Positions 1-6,029 of a stretch of 8,253 nucleotides of DNA are shown here, piece by piece. The first letter of the stretch is position 1, and each line of letters starts with the position of its first letter. The position numbers were made by a program, and so were the translations under genes. The stretch lies in assembly GCA_903925515.1 (NCBI GenBank), contig CAIYFP010000198.1, forward strand, positions 1 to 8,253, in the 5' to 3' direction. Under the pieces are notes generated by a model. The model did no database searches. It was not told the origin of the DNA and worked only from the letters and a program-made list of their open reading frames with translations. This DNA comes from an uncultured Verrucomicrobiota bacterium (GTDB lineage: Bacteria > Verrucomicrobiota > Verrucomicrobiia > Limisphaerales > UBA9464).

Positions 1-199
1 GACCTCTGCGGGTCTGCTCGTCCCTCGCGCCTCGTGGGACACGAAAATCCCTCGCGGCGAAACACCAGCCATTTGTGAGATACGACACTAGCGCGGGAGA
101 GGGTTCAAAGGCTGGGCAAGCTGGGCGCGAATTGTTGGCGAAGCGTAACGGGGAATTGAGGTCTTCCGGCAAGGAATCCACAAGTGATTAACGTTAATA
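1..199. other. Left-edge stretch with no confident gene
   Basis: No gene can be supported here. One plus-strand frame is open from the window edge to a stop at 188-190. It has no recognisable domain and could be either the tail of an upstream gene or chance. The 9-base word TCCCTCGCG occurs twice (21-29 and 48-56), and TCGTG/CACGA (32-36, 40-44) could form a short hairpin. ATTAACGTTAAT at 187-198 is a perfect 12-bp palindrome just beyond the stop of the minus-strand pseudopilin gene. No T-rich hairpin resembling a terminator for that gene was found. Confidence 0.4.
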
Positions 200-886
200 T
201 TATGGATTTTGGCTCCAACGAATCCCTTGGGGATCGCGGCGGGGCCTGTTGCGGACCATGTCCCAATATGCCGTATTGGGAACGCGTTGAACATGGCCAT
301 CGAGGAATAGGAACTGGCCGCCGGCACCATGGATCATGGGATGAGCATTGCCTTCCGCGGCAACGGCGGCGAGGCCTCCGTTGTCGAAGAGCCAAACCAA
401 GGAAGATGGCTCCGGGATGGATGAAAGCATGCGGTGACGATCGGACAAGCCCTGACCGGTGGCCTTTCGGTTCAGGGAATAATGGAAAAGCATGCGTCCG
501 TTGCTACGTCGGGGGTTAGAGGGACAAATCCATGGGCTTTTGGGGAGAATGAGGGAGGAATTGGTCCGCCATGGTCCGGCTAGGTGATACGGCGGCAACC
601 CAATTTGGGGAGGCAGGTCGACGTACCAAGCATCGCGGACGGAGATGCCATTGGGAGCACCGTCCAGCGGCAGGAGATCGGCGTTATCCGTGGCATGTAG
701 GGCGGTGGCGACGCCCCATGAGCGGAGGTTGGCGAGGCAGGACGAGCGTTTGGCGAGGCGGATGCGGGGCAAGGCGGATCCCATGAAGATACCAACAAGG
801 GCGGAAAGTATGGCGAGGACGACGAGGAGCTCGGCAAGGGAGAAGGCGGGTGCAAGATGATGGGAAGCCTTTGGGTGGGTGTTCAT
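200..886 (-). CDS. Type II secretion/type IV pilin-like protein (prepilin N-terminal methylation, H-X9-DG type)
   Basis: This is a predicted inner-membrane or periplasmic pseudopilin-like protein of 228 residues. The N-terminus carries a class III (prepilin) signal. After a short leader, cleavage would fall at A14|F15, giving FSLAE with the conserved Glu at mature position 5, followed by a hydrophobic helix (about residues 17-38). The C-terminal part has H186-X9-D196-G197, typical of the large PVC family of H-X9-DG pseudopilins. Tryptophans and a WICPS motif (about 119-123) lie between. In such proteins a prepilin peptidase cleaves and methylates the N-terminus. The actual partner system is unknown, and these genes are usually scattered orphans. 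The start at 886 gives a leader of normal length. An in-frame ATG at 931 would add 15 residues. Neither start has a clear Shine-Dalgarno sequence. The gene is divergent from mnmG, with a parS-like palindrome between them. Confidence 0.85.
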   Translation of the reverse strand: MNTHPKASHHLAPAFSLAELLVVLAILSALVGIFMGSALPRIRLAKRSSCLANLRSWGVATALHATDNADLLPLDGAPNGISVRDAWYVDLPPQIGLPPYHLAGPWRTNSSLILPKSPWICPSNPRRSNGRMLFHYSLNRKATGQGLSDRHRMLSSIPEPSSLVWLFDNGGLAAVAAEGNAHPMIHGAGGQFLFLDGHVQRVPNTAYWDMVRNRPRRDPQGIRWSQNP

Positions 887-947
887 GGGAAGGGCTACGC
901 CTGCATGGAGGCCGCGGTTACGGGGACCCATGGGATGGGGACGAAAA

Positions 948-965
948 AGGTTCCACGTGGAACCT
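948..965. other. parS: parS-like centromere site (ParB-binding palindrome), intergenic copy
   Basis: AGGTTCCACGTGGAACCT is a perfect 18-bp palindrome in the 172-bp divergent gap between the pseudopilin gene and mnmG. Its 14-bp core GTTCCACGTGGAAC (950-963) matches the widely conserved chromosomal parS family. TGTTTCACGTGAAACA is the Bacillus form, and versions with a CCACGTGG centre are known in pseudomonads. It matches TGTTCCACGTGGAACA at 14 of 16 positions. ParB would bind here, spread, and recruit ParA and SMC for origin segregation. The call is strengthened by a second identical core 867 bp away and by the neighbouring mnmG, a classical companion of parAB near oriC. Confidence 0.75.
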
Positions 966-1058
966 AGGCGGGGGGGCTTGAAGCCACGGCAATTGGACGG
1001 TCAGGGTGATACCACGCCTTGATTGCCCTAGGCCCAAGCATTGTGATAGAGAGGGATC

Positions 1059-3014
1059 ATGTCGTTTGAGTATCCGAAACGATACCATGTGATCGTTGTG
1101 GGAGCGGGGCATGCAGGGGTGGAAGCCGCGCTGGCGAGCGCACGAATGGGGTGCCGGACGCTGATGTTGGCCATCAACCTGGACACGATAGGTCAGATGT
1201 CGTGCAACCCCGCGATTGGAGGGTTGGCCAAGGGGCACCTAGCGCGGGAGATTGACGCGATGGGTGGGGAGATGGGGAAGGCAACCGACATGACCGGCTT
1301 ACAGTTTCGGATGTTGAACATGCGGAAGGGGCCCTCGGTACGCGCGCCGAGGGCGCAATGCGACAAGAAGGCGTACCAATTGCGATTAAAGTGGGTTTGC
1401 GAGAGGCAGAATGGTTTGGACATCCAGCAAGGGCAGGCCAACTCCTTGATCGTGGAGGACGGCCGGGCGTGCGGGGTAGAGACCACCATGGGGGTGAGGT
1501 ACCGGGGGGAGGCGGTTGTGATCACGACCGGTACGTTCCTGAGAGGATTGATGCATATTGGGGGTGCGCAGCAATCAGGGGGGCGTGCGGGGGAGGCGGC
1601 GGCGCTAGGGTTGTCGGGATCGTTGAGAAGCTTGGGCTTGGAATTGGGCCGGCTGAAGACAGGCACCCCTCCGCGCTTGCTGAGGAGGTCGATTGATTTG
1701 GAGGCGTGCGAGTTGCAACCGGGGGACGAGCCCGTGCCATGGTTTAGCTACTGGAGGGACGAACTATGGAATGATCCACTGCCCCGGTTGGAACAAGGAC
1801 GGGCCGAAGCGAGGGCGTTCCACGTGGAACAAACCGGGCCGAAGCCCAACTCGGAACGACGGGCCTCTTATCCTCCGGGATCGATCCTGGAGCGCGCAGG
1901 CGGACAATTGCCCTGCTTTCTAACCCGCACGACGGAAAGGACCCGGGAGTTGGTGCTGTCTAATTTGCATCGATCGCCCATGTATTCGGGGGTCATTGAA
2001 GGCATCGGTCCCCGGTATTGCCCGAGCATCGAGGACAAGTTCGTCCGTTTTGGGGACAAGGAATCGCATCAAGTATTTCTGGAGCCCGAGGGAATCGCCA
2101 CCGACGAAATGTACGTGAACGGGTTATCCACTTCCCTGCCCTTCGAGGTTCAAGTGGAGCTGGTGCGGTCCATTCGAGGATGTGAAAACGCAGAAATCCT
2201 GCGGCCGGCGTATGCAGTGGAATATGACTTCGTGGACCCGACGCAGCTGGAAACAAGCCTTGAGACAAGGGCGTGCCGGGGCTTGTTTTTGGCGGGCCAA
2301 ATCAACGGGACATCTGGATATGAAGAAGCAGGCGCCCAAGGACTGATGGCCGGGATCAATGCGGCCCGGAAAGTTCAGGGCAAGCCGTCGATTGTTTTGA
2401 GGCGGGACCAAGCCTACATCGGGGTTTTGATTGACGACCTTGTGACCAAGGGTACCCGGGAACCTTACCGCATGTTCACAAGCCGGGCGGAGTACCGGTT
2501 ATTGCTGAGGCAAGACAATGCCGACGTGCGGCTATCTGGGATCGGCCATGAGACAGGTCTCCTGCCATCGCGTCTTTACGAGCAGGTGCTGGGGCGCAAG
2601 CGAATGGTCGAGGAGGAAAAAATGCGCTTGGAACAAGCTTGGCACGATGGCCAAACCTTGGCCCAGAGGTTGCGACGACCCGAGGTTTCCTATGACCAAT
2701 TGCCGGGTGCCAACATGGGCTTGGCGGAATCGGTCCGAACTCAAGTGGAAGTGGACATCAAGTACGAAGGGTACATCCACAGGCAGCACGAGGAGATTGA
2801 GCGGAGCCGGAGGATGGAAGAGCATGAGATTCCCGATGGGATGGACTATGGGGCGGTGGCGAGTCTCCGGATGGAGGCAAGGCAGAAGTTGATAGGAGTG
2901 CGGCCAAGGACATTGGGACAGGCGTTGCGAATATCCGGTGTCACGCCGACGGACGTGAGTTTGGTCGCGATATGGCTGAGGAGGGCATCCGAGGGCTACG
3001 GCGAAATTAAATAA
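1059..3014 (+). CDS. mnmG: tRNA uridine-5-carboxymethylaminomethyl(34) synthesis enzyme MnmG (GidA)
   Basis: MnmG is a cytoplasmic FAD enzyme. With the GTPase MnmE it installs the (carboxymethyl)aminomethyl group at position 5 of wobble U34 in several tRNAs. The match is unmistakable. It has a dinucleotide-binding GAGHAG at residues 15-20, the MSCNPAIGG block with conserved C49 (E. coli C47), RLKTGTPPR, and GPRYCPSIED with conserved C321 (E. coli C277). FTSRAEYRL begins at 473, KYEGYI is at 568-573, and the C-terminal ISGVTP block starts at 625. The protein has 651 residues against 629 in E. coli. An extra segment of about 42 residues lies between Y231 and Q283, while a loop near the C-terminus is shorter. 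The insertion contains FHVEQ (254-258), encoded by a parS-like palindrome. The start has a GAGGG element at 1051-1055, slightly close to the ATG. The gene is not followed by rsmG here. Confidence 0.98.
   Translation: MSFEYPKRYHVIVVGAGHAGVEAALASARMGCRTLMLAINLDTIGQMSCNPAIGGLAKGHLAREIDAMGGEMGKATDMTGLQFRMLNMRKGPSVRAPRAQCDKKAYQLRLKWVCERQNGLDIQQGQANSLIVEDGRACGVETTMGVRYRGEAVVITTGTFLRGLMHIGGAQQSGGRAGEAAALGLSGSLRSLGLELGRLKTGTPPRLLRRSIDLEACELQPGDEPVPWFSYWRDELWNDPLPRLEQGRAEARAFHVEQTGPKPNSERRASYPPGSILERAGGQLPCFLTRTTERTRELVLSNLHRSPMYSGVIEGIGPRYCPSIEDKFVRFGDKESHQVFLEPEGIATDEMYVNGLSTSLPFEVQVELVRSIRGCENAEILRPAYAVEYDFVDPTQLETSLETRACRGLFLAGQINGTSGYEEAGAQGLMAGINAARKVQGKPSIVLRRDQAYIGVLIDDLVTKGTREPYRMFTSRAEYRLLLRQDNADVRLSGIGHETGLLPSRLYEQVLGRKRMVEEEKMRLEQAWHDGQTLAQRLRRPEVSYDQLPGANMGLAESVRTQVEVDIKYEGYIHRQHEEIERSRRMEEHEIPDGMDYGAVASLRMEARQKLIGVRPRTLGQALRISGVTPTDVSLVAIWLRRASEGYGEIK
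1817..1830. other. parS: parS-like centromere site inside mnmG
   Basis: GTTCCACGTGGAAC is a perfect 14-bp palindrome identical to the core at 950-963. With its flanks (1816-1831, CGTTCCACGTGGAACA) it matches TGTTCCACGTGGAACA at 15 of 16 positions. It lies in frame in mnmG and encodes FHVE(Q) at residues 254-258, inside an insertion that E. coli MnmG does not have. parS sites inside coding sequences around the gid/par region are known; the MFHVKH beginning of some actinobacterial proteins is an analogous footprint. ParB binding is inferred, since parB is outside the window. Confidence 0.75.
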
Positions 3015-3349
3015 CGATAACCTTGTGTAGAATATGCCTGTTTGACCCTTCCGCCTCTTGGCCAATCCATTGCCGCGATCCCGTGGCGGATGGAAGCTTG
3101 AGTGTGAATAACGTGAGGAAAACTCTTGCGGGGAATTCCATCTTGGTACTTGTCAAGCTCGCTCGGAATGTAGCAACGTCACAGCGTCTCCAATAAAATT
3201 TAACGGTCCCGAGTGGGCCCGTTGGCGGCCTTGGGCGGTGTAATCCGTGTGTCACCCCCAAGGCCGCTTTTTTTGTCTTTGGCGTTGTTCGGCGGGCTGG
3301 GAAACGGCATTACTTGACCAACCCCGTTGTCTAGCGGTCTGAAGGAGTC
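3015..3349. other. Intergenic region between mnmG and the second pseudopilin gene
   Basis: These 335 bases contain no convincing protein gene. The first 200 are relatively AT-rich for this window and show no tRNA-like or clear riboswitch-like pattern. A small hairpin is possible at 3205-3219 (GG-T-CCC / GGG-CC). A strong intrinsic terminator lies at 3225-3274. Downstream of it, TTGACC at 3314-3319 could be part of a promoter for the pseudopilin gene, but no good -10 hexamer follows at the usual spacing. A small transcript ending at the terminator cannot be excluded. Confidence 0.5.
3225..3274 (+). terminator. Strong rho-independent terminator downstream of mnmG
   Basis: An 11-bp perfect stem pairs GCGGCCTTGGG (3225-3235) with CCCAAGGCCGC (3257-3267). 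It can be prolonged by GGTG/CACC (3237-3240, 3253-3256) across one bulged C, and it is followed immediately by seven T residues (3268-3274). It reads in the plus direction. It sits about 210 bases after the mnmG stop, so it ends either a long mnmG 3' UTR or a separate small transcript. It insulates mnmG from the genes after 3350. Confidence 0.88.
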
Positions 3350-4174
3350 ATGCGTATGCACCTGTCCATGTCGAGCCGTCGCCCGGCGGCGTTCACGTTG
3401 ATCGAGTTGCTGGTGGTGATCGCGATCATTGCGATCCTGGCTGGAATGCTTTTGCCGGCGTTGTCCCGGGCCAAGACCAAGGCCCAAGGGATCACGTGCC
3501 TCAACAACCTCAAGCAACTCGGCGTATGCTGGATCATGTACTCGGGCGACAACGACGACCGCCTGATCCCGAACTGGCTGGGGACCACCAATGCATGGGT
3601 CGCGGGCAACGTTGCCGGAATGCCGGGCGCCACGAACCGCCTCGACGTGATGAACGGGCGCCTCTTCAAGTACAACCAAGCCGTGGGCATCTACTCGGAT
3701 CCCGCGATGATCGTCCCCCCCTCCACCGTCCCCAAGAACGCCCTCCGGGGCACGAGGTTGGTTCGCACCTACTCGATGTCCGGTCGCATGGGTGGGTCGG
3801 ACGGCAGGGATGGCGGCGCGGACACCAGCTGGGTGCTGGGGACCAAGTACCCGCAGTACAAGAAGGCTTCCGACATCGTGAATCCGTCGCCTTCGCAATC
3901 GTTGGTGTTCATCGATGAAAGCAAGGAGACGATCGACGACGGGTACTTCGCGGTGAAGGCGCCCGGGGCGACCGTGTGGCAAAACTCCCCGACCGTCCGG
4001 CATGGCAAGTCGGCGGCGTTCAGCTTCGCGGATGGGCATTCGGAGATTTACCGCTGGGTGGTGCTCAACGTGGACCAAGGCTTGGATGCGCCGTTCGTTC
4101 GGGCCGGGCTGGATTCGCGCGTCGATTTCCGCAAGCTCCAAGCCACTGTGGTTCCTTCCGAGGATATCCGGTAG
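3350..4174 (+). CDS. Type II secretion/type IV pilin-like protein (prepilin N-terminal methylation, H-X9-DG type)
   Basis: This is a 274-residue pseudopilin-like protein. Its class III signal is textbook: a basic leader ending in RRPAA, then FTLIELLVVIAIIAIL. Cleavage is at A14|F15, with Glu19 at mature position 5. The hydrophobic helix (about 17-38) is followed by the usual polar heptad-like segment LSRAKTKAQ and C50-LNNLKQLG. The C-terminal H218-X9-D228-G229 motif places it in the same PVC pseudopilin family as the gene at 200-886, although the two sequences are otherwise clearly diverged. A Shine-Dalgarno GAAGGAG (3341-3347) lies only 2 nt before the ATG at 3350 but 8 nt before an in-frame ATG at 3356. 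Translation may therefore start at residue 3 (MHLSM...). No pilus assembly genes are nearby. The gene may be transcribed with the epimerase gene 61 bp downstream. Confidence 0.92.
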   Translation: MRMHLSMSSRRPAAFTLIELLVVIAIIAILAGMLLPALSRAKTKAQGITCLNNLKQLGVCWIMYSGDNDDRLIPNWLGTTNAWVAGNVAGMPGATNRLDVMNGRLFKYNQAVGIYSDPAMIVPPSTVPKNALRGTRLVRTYSMSGRMGGSDGRDGGADTSWVLGTKYPQYKKASDIVNPSPSQSLVFIDESKETIDDGYFAVKAPGATVWQNSPTVRHGKSAAFSFADGHSEIYRWVVLNVDQGLDAPFVRAGLDSRVDFRKLQATVVPSEDIR

Positions 4175-4235
4175 GTGCCGCAGCAAAAACCATGGTCATT
4201 CGCGCGCGAAATCCCCAACCTCCCCCCTCCACATC

Positions 4236-5087
4236 ATGAGATTCGGCATCAACAGCTTCCTCTTCGTCTCCCCCTTCACCACGGCGAGCACCAAGCTCTT
4301 TCCCAAGTTCAAGAAGTGGGGCTTTGACTCCGTCGAGATCCCCGTCGAAGACCCGTCCCACATCGACCCGGCCAAGGTGAAGGCTGCGGCGGACAAGGCG
4401 GGCATCGCCGTGGGTTCCATCTGCGCCTGCATGGGTCCGGGGCGGGATTTCCGGGGTACGCCGGAGGAGCAGCAGACCGCCATGACGTATTGCAAGGCGC
4501 TTGTTGATCAAGCGGTCATCCTCGGCTGCCCGTCCATCATTGGGCCGGTGTATTCCGTGGTCGGGAAGGCCGACGCGGTCGAGCCGGCACAGCAGAAGGA
4601 GGAGTGGAAGCTCGTGGTAAAAAACCTCAAGGAACTCTGCGCCTACGCCGAGTCCAAGTCCGTGCAAGTCTGCGTCGAGCCGCTCAACCGATTCGAGACC
4701 GACTTCCTCAACACTTGCGACCAAGGGTTGAAGTTGATCAAGGACGTGGGCTCCAAGGCGCTCAGACTCCACCTCGACACGTTCCACATGAACATCGAGG
4801 AAAAGAATCAAGCTGCAGCCATCAAGAAGGCCGGCCCCCTACTCGCCCACTTCCACGCCTGCGGCACCGACCGCGGCACGCCGGGCTCCGACTCCCTCAA
4901 CTGGAAGGAGATCGTCTCCGCCTTGAAGTCCATCGGTTACAAGGGCGACGTCGTCATCGAGTCGTTCACGACGGACGTGAAGGTCATCGCCCGCGCGGCG
5001 GCGATCTGGCGCCGGATCCAGCCCACGCGCGACGAGATCGCCGTGGACGGCATCGCGAACCTCAAGAGGCTCTTCAAGAAGAAGTAA
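4236..5087 (+). CDS. Sugar phosphate isomerase/epimerase family TIM-barrel protein, D-tagatose/D-psicose 3-epimerase-like
   Basis: This 283-residue (beta/alpha)8-barrel protein belongs to the xylose-isomerase-like superfamily and most resembles ketose 3-epimerases. The four divalent-metal ligands of that group are visible: E148 in CVEPLNRFE, D181 in HLDTFHMNIEE, H207 in AHFHACGTDR and E242 in VVIESF. The substrate-contact positions E154, H184 and R213 are also kept. The substrate cannot be read from the sequence. C3 epimerisation of a free ketose is one option; another is a role in 3-keto-glycoside breakdown, given the DUF1080 neighbour. No signal peptide is present, so it is predicted cytoplasmic. 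The ATG at 4236 fits the family N-terminus (MRFGINSFLF). It has no Shine-Dalgarno and overlaps (ATGA) the stop of a 15-codon frame beginning at 4192. In-frame extension further upstream would overlap the pseudopilin gene and is not family-like. Codons end strongly in C or G. Confidence 0.9.
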   Translation: MRFGINSFLFVSPFTTASTKLFPKFKKWGFDSVEIPVEDPSHIDPAKVKAAADKAGIAVGSICACMGPGRDFRGTPEEQQTAMTYCKALVDQAVILGCPSIIGPVYSVVGKADAVEPAQQKEEWKLVVKNLKELCAYAESKSVQVCVEPLNRFETDFLNTCDQGLKLIKDVGSKALRLHLDTFHMNIEEKNQAAAIKKAGPLLAHFHACGTDRGTPGSDSLNWKEIVSALKSIGYKGDVVIESFTTDVKVIARAAAIWRRIQPTRDEIAVDGIANLKRLFKKK

Positions 5088-5097
5088 GTACACGAGG

Positions 5098-5124
5098 GGC
5101 CCGGCGCGGGCCGGGACCGTTTTT
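5098..5124 (+). terminator. Possible GC-rich hairpin terminator or attenuator between the epimerase and DUF1080 genes
   Basis: CCCGGC (5100-5105) can pair with GCCGGG (5110-5115), extended by GG/CC (5098-5099, 5117-5118) around a bulged A. Five T residues follow at 5120-5124. A competing fold pairs GGCCCG (5098-5103) with CGGGCC (5107-5112). The stem is short with a modest T tract. It may end transcription partly or only stabilise mRNA, since the next gene begins just 31 bases later. Confidence 0.4.
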
Positions 5125-5154
5125 GACCCTTTCAGGAACGACGAAGGAAACAGG

Positions 5155-5895
5155 ATGAAGACGAACAAGACGCAGCAGGGCATGGGTTGGATTTTGGCCA
5201 TGGTGGCTGGCATGGTGGCTGTGGGTTGCAAGGTGGTGACTCGCGCCGAGGCAAAGGAACGGCAGGGCTACGTGAGCCTGTTCAACGGCAAGGACCTTGG
5301 GGGATGGGCGGGCGCGGCCGGCTTGTGGACGATCGAGGAAGGGGCCATCACGGGCACGACCACCGCGTTGAACCCGCTCAAGAACAACACGTTCCTCATC
5401 TACACCAACGGGCCGGTGGACAACTTCGAGCTGCGGCTCAAGTACCGGGTGTTCAATGGCAACTCCGGCATCCAATACCGCAGCCAAGTGCTCGATGCGG
5501 AGAAGGCCATCGTGGGCGGCTACCAAGCCGACATTGAGGCCGGCAAGACCTATTCCGGCATCCTGTACGAGGAACGCGGGCGCGGCATCCTTGCGCTGCG
5601 GGGTCAACGCACCCAGATCACCGAGGCGGGTGGCCAGACCAAGGTCAACGTCATCGGCGAGGTGGGTAAAGGCCCCGACCTTCAGGCGTTCATCAGGCAG
5701 GACGACTGGAACGACTACCTCGTCGTCGCCAACGGCAACCACCTCATGCACTTCATCAATGGCAAGCTCATGGTGGACGTGGTCGATGACCAGGCGGCCA
5801 AGGCGGCCAAGTCGGGCGTCCTCGCCTTTCAGCTTCACGCCGGCCCGCCGATGAAGGCGCAGTTCAAGGACATCCAGTTGAAGCGCTTGCCCTAG
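5155..5895 (+). CDS. DUF1080 / 3-keto-disaccharide hydrolase-domain protein, probable lipoprotein
   Basis: This 246-residue exported protein has one PF06439-type beta-sandwich domain, residues about 38-245. Family landmarks are GYVSLFNGKDLGGW (38-51), the NSGIQYRSQ strand (103-111), GGYQADIEAG (121-130), YEERGRGILALRG (138-150), W185-N186, and the ending GVLAFQLHAGPPMKAQFKDI (221-240). Members act on or bind carbohydrates; some hydrolyse or eliminate 3-keto-glycosides. The N-terminus has a hydrophobic segment and a lipobox-like AVG-C25, so anchoring as a lipoprotein is likely, though Ala at -3 is not the usual residue. AAGGA (5144-5148) stands 6 nt before the ATG, a good Shine-Dalgarno. The gene follows the epimerase by 67 bp and is closed by a terminator, consistent with a two-gene sugar-processing unit. 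The oxidoreductase (Gfo/Idh/MocA) often found with such genes is not in this window. Confidence 0.92.
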   Translation: MKTNKTQQGMGWILAMVAGMVAVGCKVVTRAEAKERQGYVSLFNGKDLGGWAGAAGLWTIEEGAITGTTTALNPLKNNTFLIYTNGPVDNFELRLKYRVFNGNSGIQYRSQVLDAEKAIVGGYQADIEAGKTYSGILYEERGRGILALRGQRTQITEAGGQTKVNVIGEVGKGPDLQAFIRQDDWNDYLVVANGNHLMHFINGKLMVDVVDDQAAKAAKSGVLAFQLHAGPPMKAQFKDIQLKRLP

Positions 5896-5946
5896 GAGGG
5901 TGAGCTGGCCGGAACCCTAGCCAAGGTTTCAAGGATCGAGGCATCG

Positions 5947-5971
5947 AGCCCCGCCCATGCGCGGGGCTTTT
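5947..5971 (+). terminator. Rho-independent terminator after the DUF1080 gene
   Basis: AGCCCCGC (5947-5954) pairs perfectly with GCGGGGCT (5961-5968) across a 6-nt loop, followed by TTT (TTTT 5968-5971 including the last stem base). It lies 52 bases beyond the stop at 5895 and reads in the plus direction. The minus strand has no T run after the stem, so it is unlikely to serve the convergent regulator gene. Confidence 0.8.
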
Positions 5972-6029
5972 AGCTACCTCGAGACACATGGGGACAAGAA
6001 GCGGTCGGCCCGACGTCCCGGCTCGACGT

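Noticed and set aside
1019..1047. TTGATT-N17-TGTGAT as an mnmG promoter
   Set aside because: Each hexamer matches only 4 of 6 consensus bases, and the start site would fall on top of the ribosome-binding site.
3205..3267. A tRNA or structured RNA gene in the gap after mnmG
   Set aside because: There is no T-loop GGTTCGA-type sequence or cloverleaf. The obvious stem is explained by the terminator.
3495..3502. ATCACGTG in the second pseudopilin gene as a third parS
   Set aside because: Only the CACGTG centre is shared. The flanks do not match parS.
3200..4186. Long antisense open frame (328 codons) opposite the second pseudopilin gene
   Set aside because: It is rich in Arg, His and Gly with no domain, and is the expected shadow of a GC-rich gene. 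The plus strand has an unmistakable prepilin signal and a Shine-Dalgarno.
4002..4235. In-frame upstream extension of the epimerase gene
   Set aside because: It would overlap the pseudopilin coding region heavily and adds Arg-rich residues absent from the family. MRFGIN at 4236 matches the normal N-terminus.
4065..5838. Antisense open frames opposite the epimerase and DUF1080 genes
   Set aside because: They are composition-driven shadows without starts, Shine-Dalgarno sites or recognisable domains.
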